From positions 1-64,000 of the forward strand of contig JAACUH010000060.1 of the NCBI GenBank assembly GCA_009993005.1: a stretch of DNA of 64,000 bases, read 5' to 3'. Positions 33,711 through 45,725 of this stretch are shown here, in pieces. Each line of letters opens with the position of its first letter. The stretch's first letter is position 1. The notes beneath the pieces were generated by a model. The model did no database searches, had not been told where the DNA came from, and worked only from the letters and a program-made list of their open reading frames with translations. The position numbers and the translations under genes were made by a program. The DNA is from Rhodobacterales bacterium (GTDB lineage Bacteria; Pseudomonadota; Alphaproteobacteria; Rhodobacterales; Rhodobacteraceae).

Positions 33711-35450
33711 TCACGATGTGACCTGTTCGCGCAGGATCGACGCGGTGAGCGACAGCATCAGGTAGATGCCGGCAAAGCTGAGAAAGGCCAGCGCGGTGTT
33801 TTCAAAGGCGCGCGGATAGGTGGGTTCGTCCGGCGCCACCGGCTCCACGCTTTTGGACAGGTAGCGCACCTGGCGGTTCGCCTCGATCTGCGCGGCCTCC
33901 ATCTGTTGCAGCGCCTGCTGCACGAGCAGGGTCTGGAAGGCATAGTTTTCCTCGGCCAGCCGCAGTTCGGTATTCTTGGCGGCGAGCGAGGTGGTGTCGC
34001 CGCTGGAATTGGTCATCTCGGCCCGCAGGTCGCCGATCAGCGTCTCGATGCTCGAGATCTGCGCCCGCAGCGCGTTGACCTGTGCCTCGTTGGGGCGCGA
34101 CACGCCAAGCCGCTCCTGGAGATTGAGCTGCAACTGCTGGCGCTGCTGTTCGAGCGCGGAAATCTGCGCCGTGCGCGCCGCGGTCTCGCCCACAGGGTCG
34201 ATCTGCTGGGCATCCTGCTGGATCGCGAGCAGCGCGGCGAGCGCCTCGGACCGGCGCTGTTCGGCGCCGACATAGCTTGCGCGCGCGCCCGACATCTGGT
34301 CCTCGCGCAGGCGCTGGGTGAGTTGGTCAACCTGTTCCTCCGCATAGGCGATGAGCGCGTCGGAAAACTGCTGGCTGGTCGCGGGGTCGGCCGCGATCAC
34401 CTCCATCCGCAGCACGCCTTCGGTGGGGTCGTAAGAGATGATGACATGCCGCTGGTAGAGGTCATAGGCGGCCTCGTTCGTGGCGTCATCGGCGAGCCGC
34501 TGGATCGGGTCGATCGCAGCGTCGGCGAAATGCGCCTTGAACCCATGTTCGGCATCCAGCCGCACAAAGGCCGCACGCGAGGTCAGGTAGGACTGGACCG
34601 AGATGCTGTCCTGCTGGGTCGCCATCGAGGTGCCCTGAAAGAGCCCGCCGAGGCCGGGCCCGGAGGCGGGCTGTGCCTGCTGGATGATGAATTCGGATTT
34701 GGTCGCATACATCGGAGTGGCGAGCATGTAGAAATACCACCCGACCAGCAATGTCGGCAGCAGCACGAACACGCCGAGCCGCCCGAACAGCAGCGCCACC
34801 TTGCGGCGGCGGCGGCGGGCGATGTCGCGCTGGATGCGGATGATCTCGCTCGCGCGGCGGTCATCGGGGGTGGCACGCTCTGTCGAGGGCAGGTTGCGTG
34901 GCCCCTGCGGCACGGTCTGGGGCAGCTGGATCCGCCCCGGCGGCAGCGCATCGGGCGCGGCCCGCCCGGCCTGACCCGCCCCCGGGCCCGCCTGACCCGG
35001 CCCCGCCTGACCCGGTCCCGCCCCCGGGCCGGCCTGACCCGGCACCACAAGCTCGAGGATATTGGAGCGCTGGAACGGGTCGATGCCCTTCGCGCGCAAT
35101 TGCAGCACGGCATCGAAGTCCGATGTCACGGCCAGCCCGTGTTTTTGCGCGACGCGCCGCGCCATGCGCAATTCGCGGCCTGTCAGCCCCTCCTGGCGGA
35201 TGTCATCTATGGTCTGCTCTGCTGCGACCGTGACCGGGCCGTCGATCTGGCCGATCGAGGGCGAACGGGGCGCCGCCCCCGGCCCGGCCGCGCCCGTGAT
35301 CTTTCCACCGGGCAGGTTCGCGCCGGTTGGTCCAGCGCCGGCAGGACCCGCGTCTGTCAGGATGGCGGCCGCAGGCGCGCCGCCGCCCGACATCGCAAGC
35401 GGCGCAGAGCGGCGGATGCGGAACTTTCTAGCCTTGGGTTTCATAGTCAT
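33711..35450 (-). CDS. kpsE: Capsule polysaccharide export protein, KpsE/BexC-like
   Basis: A 579-residue inner-membrane protein. The first 200 residues are cytoplasmic, with a helical segment (ELRMARRVAQKHGLAVTSDFDAVLQLRAKGIDPFQRSNILELV) and a Gly/Pro/Ala/Gln low-complexity run (PGQAGPGAGPGQAG). A membrane helix (LGVFVLLPTLLVGWYFYML) is followed by a Wzz-like periplasmic part with long coiled coils (about 360-500) and a C-terminal membrane helix. It bridges the ABC exporter to the outer-membrane channel in capsule export. ATG 35450 overlaps the end of kpsT; longer forms would read back through that gene. Most of the extra length over E. coli KpsE is the N-terminal extension. Confidence 0.82.
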   Translation of the reverse strand: MTMKPKARKFRIRRSAPLAMSGGGAPAAAILTDAGPAGAGPTGANLPGGKITGAAGPGAAPRSPSIGQIDGPVTVAAEQTIDDIRQEGLTGRELRMARRVAQKHGLAVTSDFDAVLQLRAKGIDPFQRSNILELVVPGQAGPGAGPGQAGPGQAGPGAGQAGRAAPDALPPGRIQLPQTVPQGPRNLPSTERATPDDRRASEIIRIQRDIARRRRRKVALLFGRLGVFVLLPTLLVGWYFYMLATPMYATKSEFIIQQAQPASGPGLGGLFQGTSMATQQDSISVQSYLTSRAAFVRLDAEHGFKAHFADAAIDPIQRLADDATNEAAYDLYQRHVIISYDPTEGVLRMEVIAADPATSQQFSDALIAYAEEQVDQLTQRLREDQMSGARASYVGAEQRRSEALAALLAIQQDAQQIDPVGETAARTAQISALEQQRQQLQLNLQERLGVSRPNEAQVNALRAQISSIETLIGDLRAEMTNSSGDTTSLAAKNTELRLAEENYAFQTLLVQQALQQMEAAQIEANRQVRYLSKSVEPVAPDEPTYPRAFENTALAFLSFAGIYLMLSLTASILREQVTS

Positions 35451-36087
35451 AGAGCTGTTTCGCTTCTTCCAAGGTGTCGAACATATGGATCTTGCCATCA
35501 AGCAGCACGGCCGCCGTGCGCGCGAAACGTTCGAGCGTGGCGGGCTGGTGGGAGACGATGATGACGGTCGTTGATTCCAGTCTTTCGCGCAGGATCTCGC
35601 CGGCCCGGCGGTTGAAACCGGCATCGGTGGTCTGCGGCATCCCTTCGTCGATCAGATAGATGTCGAAGTCCAGCGCCAGCATCAGCGAGAATGTGAAACG
35701 TGACCGCATCCCGGCGCTGTAGGTGCCTACCGGCATGTCGAAATATTCCTCGATCCCGCAGAGCCAGCGGCAGAACGCCTCTACATAGTCGGGGTCGAGG
35801 CCATAGAGCCGCGCGATATAGCGGCTGTTTTCCTTGGCGGTGTGCCGGTTGACCACGCCCCCCATGAAGCCCAGCGGAAAGGAAATGCGGCAGCCGCGCG
35901 TGATCGTGCCCTCGTCGGGTTTTTCCAGCCCCGCCATCATGTTGATCAGTGTCGTCTTGCCGGTGCCATTGGGCGCCAGAATGCCCAGCGAATGGCCAAG
36001 CTCGACCCGGAACGAGACGCGGTCAAGGATCACCTTGCGCTGCGTGCCCGTCCAGAAGGACTTGCTGACGTTCTCGAACTCGAGCAT
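35428..36087 (-). CDS. kpsT: Capsule polysaccharide ABC exporter ATPase, KpsT-like
   Basis: A 219-residue ABC ATPase energising capsule export. Walker A is APNGTGKTT, the signature is the shortened YSAGMRSRF typical of KpsT, Walker B is DIYLIDEG, and the H-loop is VSHQ. It overlaps kpsE, so the two are co-translated. The membrane permease KpsM is not adjacent, so it must be encoded elsewhere or be missing. A 220-bp gap separates it from the divergent SseB-like gene; that gap holds the promoters of both. Confidence 0.9.
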   Translation of the reverse strand: MLEFENVSKSFWTGTQRKVILDRVSFRVELGHSLGILAPNGTGKTTLINMMAGLEKPDEGTITRGCRISFPLGFMGGVVNRHTAKENSRYIARLYGLDPDYVEAFCRWLCGIEEYFDMPVGTYSAGMRSRFTFSLMLALDFDIYLIDEGMPQTTDAGFNRRAGEILRERLESTTVIIVSHQPATLERFARTAAVLLDGKIHMFDTLEEAKQLYDYETQG

Positions 36088-36308
36088 CGATGCCCCGTTT
36101 CTGCACTGCTCTGCTGCCGCCTTGTGTGACGGCTATTGGTTAACGCCCCGTTGAAGTCGCCGCTTACAGCAGGATTATGGCGAAATGGAGCCTCCTTATA
36201 CAGTGAAATATGGGTGAAGCCGCGCAGGCTTGCCAGTCGGACGAAACCGCTCTAGGGCGCAGGCGGCGGGATGCTGACCGCGGCGGCGATTGCGGGAGGT
36301 GAGGCAGG

Positions 36309-37106
36309 ATGGCGCAGGGCAGGGCGGATACGGTGCTTGACCTGGCCCATGCGGCGATGCTGGCAGCACCCGGTGATGACCAGGCGCGGCTGGCCTTTTA
36401 CGAACGGCTGGCCGATGGAGAGCTTTTCCTGCTGCTGGAGCGGGAGCCCGAGGGCGACGCGATCACGCCGCAGGTGGTGACGGTTGACGGGCAGGACCAT
36501 GTGCTGGCCTTTGACCGCGAGGACCGGCTGGCCGAGTTTGCGGGGCGGACGGCCGCCGTGGCGGGCCTCGCAGGGCGGGCGCTGGCCGCGATGCTGGCGG
36601 GGCAGGGGATCGGCATCGCGCTCAACCCCGATGTGGCGCCTTCGGCGATGCTGATCGACGCGGAAGCGGTGGACTGGCTGGCCGCGACGCTCGCGCAGGG
36701 CCCGGTCGAGGCGCAGGGGCGCCCGGTGGCCGTGCATCCGCCGCATGGGCTGCCCGAGACGGTGGTCGCCGCGCTCGACCGCAAGCTGGCGATGGCGGCG
36801 GGGCTGGCGCGGGCGGCCTGGCTTGTGGGGGTCGAGTATGAGGGCGGTGCGCGCAGCCACATGCTCGCCTTTGTCGAGGCCCTGCCGGGGGCCGAGGCCG
36901 CGCTGGCGGCGGCGGTGGGCGAGGCGCTGACCTTTTCCGGGATCGAGGCGGGGGTGCTCGACGTCACCTTCCTGCGCGCGAGCGATGCTTTCGCGGCGCG
37001 GCTGGCGCGGGTCGGGCTGCGCTTTGACCTGCCGGAGCCCGAGGCGCCGGTTGCACCAGGTGCCAACCCCGGTATGGACCCGGACAGACCTCCGCGGTTG
37101 CGCTGA
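36309..37106 (+). CDS. SseB N-terminal-domain family protein
   Basis: A 265-residue soluble protein. The opening (LDLAHAAMLAAPGDDQARLAFYERLADGELFLLLE, then VLAFDREDRLAEFAG, GIGIALNPDVAPSAMLIDAEAVDWLAATL) is typical of the SseB N-terminal-domain family seen in many alphaproteobacteria. The function is not known; a link to type III secretion, suggested by the family name, is not supported here. It is a single gene transcribed away from kpsT and converging on the hydroxyacid dehydrogenase gene. The C-terminus is Pro-rich and likely disordered. Confidence 0.7.
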   Translation: MAQGRADTVLDLAHAAMLAAPGDDQARLAFYERLADGELFLLLEREPEGDAITPQVVTVDGQDHVLAFDREDRLAEFAGRTAAVAGLAGRALAAMLAGQGIGIALNPDVAPSAMLIDAEAVDWLAATLAQGPVEAQGRPVAVHPPHGLPETVVAALDRKLAMAAGLARAAWLVGVEYEGGARSHMLAFVEALPGAEAALAAAVGEALTFSGIEAGVLDVTFLRASDAFAARLARVGLRFDLPEPEAPVAPGANPGMDPDRPPRLR

Positions 37107-37120
37107 CGGGGCGGGCGGGC

Positions 37121-37147
37121 CGTGAGTATTTGGGGCGCAAAGAAGCC
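37121..37147. repeat. Dispersed GAGTATTT element, copy D
   Basis: CGTGAGTATTTGGGGCGCAA followed by AGAAGCC lies between the convergent ends of the SseB-like gene and the hydroxyacid dehydrogenase gene. It matches the right half of the element at 53134 and nearly matches the copy at 56418. Confidence 0.55.
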
Positions 37148-37159
37148 CGGGGCGTGGTG

Positions 37160-38092
37160 TCAGTAGCCTTTGGTCCGGTCCACGAGGTGGAGAAGGGGCA
37201 GGCCCGCCTCGCCACGCGCGATATTGGCGGCGATGACGCGGGCGGAGGAGAGCGGGCGCGTCTCGGCCGCGATATGGGGCGTCACGGTGATGCGGGGATG
37301 CGCCCAGAACGGATGATCGGGGGGCAGCGGCTCGGTGCGGAACACATCGAGCGTGGCATGGCCGATCTGGCCGCTGTCGAGCGCGGCCAGCAGCGCCGCA
37401 TCCTCGATCAGCGCGCCGCGTCCGGGGTTGATCAGCGCCGCGCCGCGCGCGGGCAGGGCGAGGCGGGTGGCGTCCATCAGGTTTTCGGTCTGGGCCGTGA
37501 GTGGCACCAGCAGCACCACGATCTGCGCGCCGGCAAGCGCCGCGGCGAGCGCCTCCATCCCGGCAAGGCAGGTGACGCCGGGGATATCCTTTGCCGTCAT
37601 CGACCAGCCGGTGACGGCAAAGCCCAGCCCCGCCAGCGCCCGCGCGCAGGCGCCGCCGAGTGCGCCCAGCCCCAGCACCGTCACCGGCCGGTCGCGCGCC
37701 AGCGGCGGCACGACCGGCTGCCAGATGCCGCGCGGGCCGGCGATATGCGCATCCATCCCCAGATGGTGGCGCAGCGTGTGGCCGGTGACATATTCGACCA
37801 TGCCCTGCGTCAGCCCTTCGTCCACCATCCGCGCCAGCGGCAGGTGCAGCGTGGGGTTGCCCACGATCCCCTCGACCCCGGCCCACAGGCCCAGCACCGC
37901 CCTGGCACGGCGGTAGGGGGTAAAGTCGGACAGCGGGCCGCGCGGGGCAAAGATGATGTAATCCACCTCATCGGGCGCATGGTCGCGCGACAGGTCAACG
38001 TCGAGCCCGGCCTCGGCAAAGGCCTGTGGCAGGGCGGACGCATAGACCTCCCACAGGCGGGCGGGGGCGGCAAACAGCGCCTTGACGGGCAT
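37160..38092 (-). CDS. D-isomer 2-hydroxyacid dehydrogenase, glyoxylate/hydroxypyruvate reductase A-like
   Basis: A 310-residue NAD(P)-dependent dehydrogenase. The nucleotide-binding motif is VTVLGLGALGGACARALAGLGFAVTGW, and the catalytic regions are LINPGRGALIEDAALLAAL and HPFWAHPRITVTPHIAAET. The pattern fits GhrA, which reduces glyoxylate and hydroxypyruvate. ATG 38092 is chosen because AGGAGG precedes it by eight bases; earlier starts would overlap rodA. It is the last gene of the rod-shape operon by spacing (13 bp after rodA). The substrate is inferred from family resemblance. Confidence 0.83.
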   Translation of the reverse strand: MPVKALFAAPARLWEVYASALPQAFAEAGLDVDLSRDHAPDEVDYIIFAPRGPLSDFTPYRRARAVLGLWAGVEGIVGNPTLHLPLARMVDEGLTQGMVEYVTGHTLRHHLGMDAHIAGPRGIWQPVVPPLARDRPVTVLGLGALGGACARALAGLGFAVTGWSMTAKDIPGVTCLAGMEALAAALAGAQIVVLLVPLTAQTENLMDATRLALPARGAALINPGRGALIEDAALLAALDSGQIGHATLDVFRTEPLPPDHPFWAHPRITVTPHIAAETRPLSSARVIAANIARGEAGLPLLHLVDRTKGY

Positions 38093-38105
38093 CGGAGCCT
38101 CCTGG

Positions 38106-39245
38106 CTAGCGGGGTTTGTGGACATGCGCGCTCTGCATCAGGCCGAAACCCAGGAGCAGCACCAGCATCGCCGAGCCGCCGTAGCTCACCAGCGGCAGCG
38201 GGACGCCCACGACGGGGGCGAGGCCCATCACCATGGCCATGTTGACCGCGAAATAGAGGAAAAAGGTCATCGCGACGCCCAGCGTGAGCAGCGACGCAAA
38301 GCGGTCCTTGTTGGTCATCGCGGAGGCGATGCAGAAGAATATGATCAAAGCGTAGAGGACCAGCAGCGTGATCGCGCCGACAAAGCCGAATTCCTCGGCC
38401 AGGCTGGTAAAGATGAAGTCGGTCTGCTTTTCGGGCAGGAAGTTCAGCCGCGACTGCGTGCCCTGCATGAAGCCTCGCCCGGTCCAGCCGCCCGAGCCCA
38501 GCGCGATCTTGGCCTGGGTGATGTGGTAGCCCGCGCCGAGCGGGTCGTTGGCGGGGTCGAGAAAGGTGTCGATCCGGCGGAACTGGTAATCCTTGAGCAA
38601 CTGCCAGTCGGTGCCGCGGCTTTGCAAAACGGCATAGACCGCGCTCGCCCCCCCCGCGATGACGGTGCCGAAATAGGCCCAGTGCACTCCCGCCAGAAAC
38701 ATCACCGTGCCGCCGCCAATCACCAGCAGGAGGGCCGTGCCGAGGTCGGGCTGGGTCAGCACCAGCATCGTGGGCAGCGCGATGAACACCAGCGGCAGCA
38801 GCACCCAGAACGGGTGCGAGGCCTTTTTCACCGGCAGCCAGTCGTAATAGGCGGCGAGAAACATCACCATCCCGATCTTCATCAGCTCGGAGGGTTGCAG
38901 CCGGATAAAGCCGAGGTCGATCCAGCGCTGCGCACCCATGCCCGTGCTGCCCACGAATTCCACCGCGACCAGAAGAGCCAATGAGATGACGTAGGCCAGC
39001 GCCGCCATGTTGCGCCAGAACCAGATCGGCACCATTGCCACGATCAGCATCAGCACCATGCCGACGCCGAACCGCTTCATCTGCGGCGCCATCCAGGCAG
39101 AGGCATCCCCGCCTGCGACCGAATAGAGCATCAGAAAGCCGAAGCTTGCCACCGCCGTGATCAGCATCACGATCGGCCAGTTCACATAGAGCAGCTTGCG
39201 CAGGCCGGAGGGGACGTATTTGACGTTGTATTCAAGGTAACTCAT
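38106..39245 (-). CDS. rodA: Peptidoglycan glycosyltransferase RodA (MrdB)
   Basis: A 379-residue SEDS-family membrane protein, polymerising glycan strands for cell elongation together with PBP2. It has about ten hydrophobic helices and the SEDS blocks GAQRWIDLGFIRLQPSELMKIGMVMFLAAYY, LTQPDLGTALLLVIGG, FLPEKQTDFIFTSLAEEFGFVG and PLPLVSYGGSAMLVLLLGFGL. ATG 39245 begins MSYLEYNVKYVP, as in related species, 10 bp after the mrdA stop. Longer forms would read back into mrdA. Confidence 0.95.
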   Translation of the reverse strand: MSYLEYNVKYVPSGLRKLLYVNWPIVMLITAVASFGFLMLYSVAGGDASAWMAPQMKRFGVGMVLMLIVAMVPIWFWRNMAALAYVISLALLVAVEFVGSTGMGAQRWIDLGFIRLQPSELMKIGMVMFLAAYYDWLPVKKASHPFWVLLPLVFIALPTMLVLTQPDLGTALLLVIGGGTVMFLAGVHWAYFGTVIAGGASAVYAVLQSRGTDWQLLKDYQFRRIDTFLDPANDPLGAGYHITQAKIALGSGGWTGRGFMQGTQSRLNFLPEKQTDFIFTSLAEEFGFVGAITLLVLYALIIFFCIASAMTNKDRFASLLTLGVAMTFFLYFAVNMAMVMGLAPVVGVPLPLVSYGGSAMLVLLLGFGLMQSAHVHKPR

Positions 39246-39255
39246 CGCCGCCCCC

Positions 39256-41196
39256 TCAGGCCCGGTCGCGGGTGGTGGCGCCGGGCGGCATGCGCGCCTG
39301 GATGCGCTCTTGCTGTTCGGCGATGTGGCCACGCACGTTGGACGGATAGGCGTCGAGCGGCGGCGGCCCGTCATAGAGCGCCTGCAACGTGATGTCGCGG
39401 CCGATGGGGGCGGCCGCAGCAGACCCGCCACCGCCATGCTCCACCACGACCGCCACCGCATAGCGCGGGTTATCGTAGGGCGCGTAATTGACCCAGAGCG
39501 CGTGGTCGCGCCGTTCCCAGGGCAGATCGGCGTTGCGGGTGACGCCGCGCGCGCGTTCCTCGGCGGTGATGCGGCGGACCTGGCTGGTGCCGGTCTTGCC
39601 GGCCATGCGCGCGCCTTCGGCGACGATCCGCGAGCCATAGGCGGTGCCGCGCTGGTGGTTGCTCACGTCATACATCGAGGCGCGGATGCGGCGCAGGTAA
39701 TTTTCGTTCAGGCCCAGCGGCTCGCCTGCGCCGCCGGGCTGTTCGACCCCGTCGATGGTGTGGATCAGGCGCGGCGTGACCGACCGGCCGGTGGCCAGGC
39801 GGGCGGTCATGATCGCCAGTTGCAGCGGCGAGGCCAGCACATAGCCCTGCCCGATGGAGGCGTTGACAGTGTCGCCGATGCGCCAGTCCTCGCCGCGCAC
39901 CTCGCGTTTCCAGGCGCGGTCGGGCGCGATGCCCTGCACCACGGCCGACATCGGCAGATCGGGGCGCACGCCGATGCCCAGCTTGCGCGCCATCCCGGCG
40001 ATGGCGTCGATGCCGGCGCGCTGCGCGATCTCGTAATAGTAGCAGTCGCAGCTTTGCTTGAGGCTTTCGTGCAGGTTGATATTGCCGTGCCCCGACCCTT
40101 TCCAGCAGTGGAACCGGGTGCCCGACACTTCGGTGAAGCCGCGGCAATAGACGGTGCTCTCGGCGTCGATCACGCCGGCCTCGAGCGCGGCCAGCGCCGT
40201 CACCATCTTGAACGTCGATCCGGGCGGATAGGCGCCCTGTGTCGATTTCGCCGCCAGCGGCCGGTAGATGCTGTCGTTGAGCGCGGTCCAGTCCGCGACC
40301 GAGATGCCGCGCACAAAGAGGTTGGGGTCAAAGGACGGCGCCGAGCCCACGGCGCGCAGGTCGCCGGTGTCGCAGTCGATCACCACGGCTGCCGCACTTT
40401 CGCCCTCGAGCCGGGCCTCGACATAGGCCTGTAGCCGCGCGTCGAGCGTGAGTTGCACCTCGGCCCCGGTGATCCCCTCGCGACGGTCAAGCTCGCGCAT
40501 CACGCGGCCCACCGCATTGACCTCGATCCGGCGCGCGCCGGCCGCGCCGCGCAGCGCGACCTCGAGCTTGTTCTCCACCCCTGTCTTGCCGATCTGGAAG
40601 CGCGGGATCTGCAGCAGCGGGTCGGGATCATCGAGCAGGCTCAGGTCATAGTCGCTCACCGGGCCGACATAGCCCACCACATGCGCCGTGTCCTGTCCCA
40701 GCGGGTATTGGCGCGACAGGCCGACCTCGGCGGTGATGCCGGGCAGGGCCGGGGCGTTGACCGTGACCTTGACGATATCGTCCCAGGCGACACGCTCGAC
40801 GATGGTGACGGGGACAAAGGGTGACCGGCGGCGGATCTCCTCGAGCGCGCGCTCGATCACCTCGGGGTCGACATCGATGAGCTGCGTGAGGCGCGCCAGC
40901 GTCGCCTCGACATCGCCGGCATTCTCGCGGACCATGACGATGCGGTAATTCTGCTCGTTGATCGCCAGCGGCACGCCGTTCATGTCGAAGATCAGCCCGC
41001 GCGCCGGCGGGATCAGCCGGATCGCGATGCGGTTTTCCTCGGCCAGCAGGCGGAATTCATCGGCCTGATCGACCTGGAGCGTCTGCATCCGCGCGGCAAG
41101 GATGCCCACAAAGCCCAGTTGCGCCGAACCGAGCAGCAGCGCGCGGCGGCTGATCTTGCGCGCGCTCTCGTCGGTCTCCTTGGGCGGGCGCCTCAT
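39256..41196 (-). CDS. mrdA: Penicillin-binding protein 2 (transpeptidase of the elongasome)
   Basis: A 646-residue inner-membrane transpeptidase that cross-links lateral-wall peptidoglycan with RodA. A single N-terminal anchor (about 20-36) leads to a periplasmic dimerisation domain (RLIPPARGLIFDMNG) and the transpeptidase domain. Active-site motifs are S327-T-F-K330, S382-C-D384 and K534-T-G536. SCD at the second motif is usual for PBP2. It overlaps mreD by four bases and is followed by rodA. Length is normal. Confidence 0.96.
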   Translation of the reverse strand: MRRPPKETDESARKISRRALLLGSAQLGFVGILAARMQTLQVDQADEFRLLAEENRIAIRLIPPARGLIFDMNGVPLAINEQNYRIVMVRENAGDVEATLARLTQLIDVDPEVIERALEEIRRRSPFVPVTIVERVAWDDIVKVTVNAPALPGITAEVGLSRQYPLGQDTAHVVGYVGPVSDYDLSLLDDPDPLLQIPRFQIGKTGVENKLEVALRGAAGARRIEVNAVGRVMRELDRREGITGAEVQLTLDARLQAYVEARLEGESAAAVVIDCDTGDLRAVGSAPSFDPNLFVRGISVADWTALNDSIYRPLAAKSTQGAYPPGSTFKMVTALAALEAGVIDAESTVYCRGFTEVSGTRFHCWKGSGHGNINLHESLKQSCDCYYYEIAQRAGIDAIAGMARKLGIGVRPDLPMSAVVQGIAPDRAWKREVRGEDWRIGDTVNASIGQGYVLASPLQLAIMTARLATGRSVTPRLIHTIDGVEQPGGAGEPLGLNENYLRRIRASMYDVSNHQRGTAYGSRIVAEGARMAGKTGTSQVRRITAEERARGVTRNADLPWERRDHALWVNYAPYDNPRYAVAVVVEHGGGGSAAAAPIGRDITLQALYDGPPPLDAYPSNVRGHIAEQQERIQARMPPGATTRDRA

Positions 41197-41732
41197 AGCC
41201 GTCTCCCCCGTGCATCAACCTCGCCCAGGGCCGGGCGGCTCAGGCCGAACAGCGCATAGGCGACCACGACCACCACCGGATAGCACAGGATCGTGGTGAG
41301 CATCTGCGACAGGGTCAGACCCAGCGGTGCCTGCGGTGTCATCACGGCCGCCAGCACCATCCGGTTGGCCAGTGTGACCGCGACGATGCCCATCGCCACT
41401 GTCGCCCATTCCAGCCAGAACGGCACGTTGCGCAGCCCCGTCGCGCGGGCGCGCAGCATCTGGGTCAGGATCAGCACCAGCGCCGTCCATAATCCCGGGG
41501 GGCGGTGAAACAGCAGGTCGGTGGCCAGAAACACCGCCGCCACCAGCAGCATCGGCACGAATTCGGGCCGGCGCGTGACCCAGGCCAGTGTCACGCAAAG
41601 CAACAGGTCCGGCGCCGCCCAGCCGCGCGGCTGGGTGTTGAGCGGCAACAGCAGCGCAAAGACCAGCGCCAGCATCACCAGCACAAAGATCAGCCGGCCG
41701 ACCCAGAACCGCGACTGGATTGCGTCAGCCAT
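41193..41732 (-). CDS. mreD: Rod shape-determining protein MreD
   Basis: A 179-residue inner-membrane protein with five or so hydrophobic helices (LIFVLVMLALVFALLLPL, WAAPDLLLCVTLAWVTRRPEFVPMLLVAAVFLATDLLFHRPPG). It links the cytoplasmic MreB filaments to MreC and the wall synthases. The gene overlaps mreC by eight bases and mrdA by four. Sequence conservation in this family is low, so gene order supports the call strongly. Confidence 0.9.
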   Translation of the reverse strand: MADAIQSRFWVGRLIFVLVMLALVFALLLPLNTQPRGWAAPDLLLCVTLAWVTRRPEFVPMLLVAAVFLATDLLFHRPPGLWTALVLILTQMLRARATGLRNVPFWLEWATVAMGIVAVTLANRMVLAAVMTPQAPLGLTLSQMLTTILCYPVVVVVAYALFGLSRPALGEVDARGRRL

Positions 41733-42648
41733 CGGTCGCCTCCACGGCTGTCGCGTCGGGCGCGGGTGGCAGCAGCGACAGCGCCGGGCCGGTCGGCACG
41801 ATCAGCGTGCCGGGGTCGGTGATCACCTCGACCTGCGGCGCGCGCAGCACGCGCAGGAACTCGAGCCGTTCGTAATCGGCGGAAAGCCGCACCCGCAGCC
41901 GCCCATCGGTGCCCAGCACGACCTGCCCGATCAACAGATCGCCCGGAAAGAGCCCCCCGTCGCCCGAGGAGACCACCCTGTCGCCGGGCCGCACCACATC
42001 GGCATTGTCCAGAAAGTCGATCGGCGGATAGACGGTGTTGTCGCCCGCCAGGATCGCCTTTTGCCCCGACGGCTGGATCATCACGGGGATCCGGCTCGAC
42101 GTGTCGGTGAGCAGGATCACCCGGCTCGTGTTCTGCCCCACGCCCGAGATCCGCCCGACCAGCCCGATCCCGTCCATCGTGGGCCAGCCGTCGATGATCC
42201 CGTCGCGCGCGCCGACGTTGAGCAGCACCGACTGGCGAAAGGGCGACCCGCTGTCAGCCATCACCACGCCGGTGATATAGGTCAGGTTCGGGTCGAGCCG
42301 CACATTGTTGAGGTCGAGCAGCTTGGCGTTTTCCTGCTCGAGCTGGAGCGCCGCCTCGCGCCAGGCGCGCATCTGCTGCAATTCGCGCCGCAGGTCGCGG
42401 TTCTGCTCGTGGATGCGCTGGTAGCTCTGGAAATCGGCCAGCATGTTGACCAGACCCGTCACCGGCGCCATCGCCCAGTCAAAGGACGGCACCACCTGGT
42501 CGATCACCGCCGCGCGAAACCGTTCGACCCGCGGGCTGTCGATCCGCCAGAGCAGGAACAGCCCGAACATCGCCAGCACCAGAAGCCCGACCAGCAGCCT
42601 GCGGATCGGGGCAAAATAGTCATCGCCATTGGTTCTGTCACTGGCCAA
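41725..42648 (-). CDS. mreC: Rod shape-determining protein MreC
   Basis: A 307-residue protein with one N-terminal membrane helix (RRLLVGLLVLAMFGLFLLWRI), a coiled coil (about 75-110) and the periplasmic beta-domain with YITGVVMADSGSPFRQSVLLNVGARDGI and PVMIQPSGQKAIL. It organises the elongation complex. The C-terminus is a short Pro/Ala tail. It lies 44 bp after mreB and overlaps mreD. Confidence 0.93.
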   Translation of the reverse strand: MASDRTNGDDYFAPIRRLLVGLLVLAMFGLFLLWRIDSPRVERFRAAVIDQVVPSFDWAMAPVTGLVNMLADFQSYQRIHEQNRDLRRELQQMRAWREAALQLEQENAKLLDLNNVRLDPNLTYITGVVMADSGSPFRQSVLLNVGARDGIIDGWPTMDGIGLVGRISGVGQNTSRVILLTDTSSRIPVMIQPSGQKAILAGDNTVYPPIDFLDNADVVRPGDRVVSSGDGGLFPGDLLIGQVVLGTDGRLRVRLSADYERLEFLRVLRAPQVEVITDPGTLIVPTGPALSLLPPAPDATAVEATDG

Positions 42649-42692
42649 AAGCGGTCAGGCCCCCATCGGTCGCGTCCTGCCGGTGGCAGGGA

Positions 42693-45606
<2,914 letters not shown>

Positions 45607-45637
45607 GGTATGGTCCTGTCTTTTTGCTTCTGGCTGG

Positions 45638-45725
45638 TCCGGCGCTGCACCTCTTCCGAGCGGTCGCGCCGAAGGCACGCTCAGAAGCGGCTAAGAAGAA
45701 GCAGGCCGAGGAGGGCCGAAGAGGT
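45638..45725 (-). promoter_or_regulatory. Putative attenuator of leuA
   Basis: Competing pairings are visible on the minus strand: 45718-45725 (inside the leader peptide gene) with 45649-45656, eight perfect pairs; and 45666-45673 with 45638-45645, eight pairs including one G-U. GCTTCTG inside the leader can also pair with CAGAAGC just before leuA. Such alternatives fit ribosome-controlled attenuation. No T-run follows the downstream stem, so control may act on translation initiation or through Rho. Confidence 0.55.
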
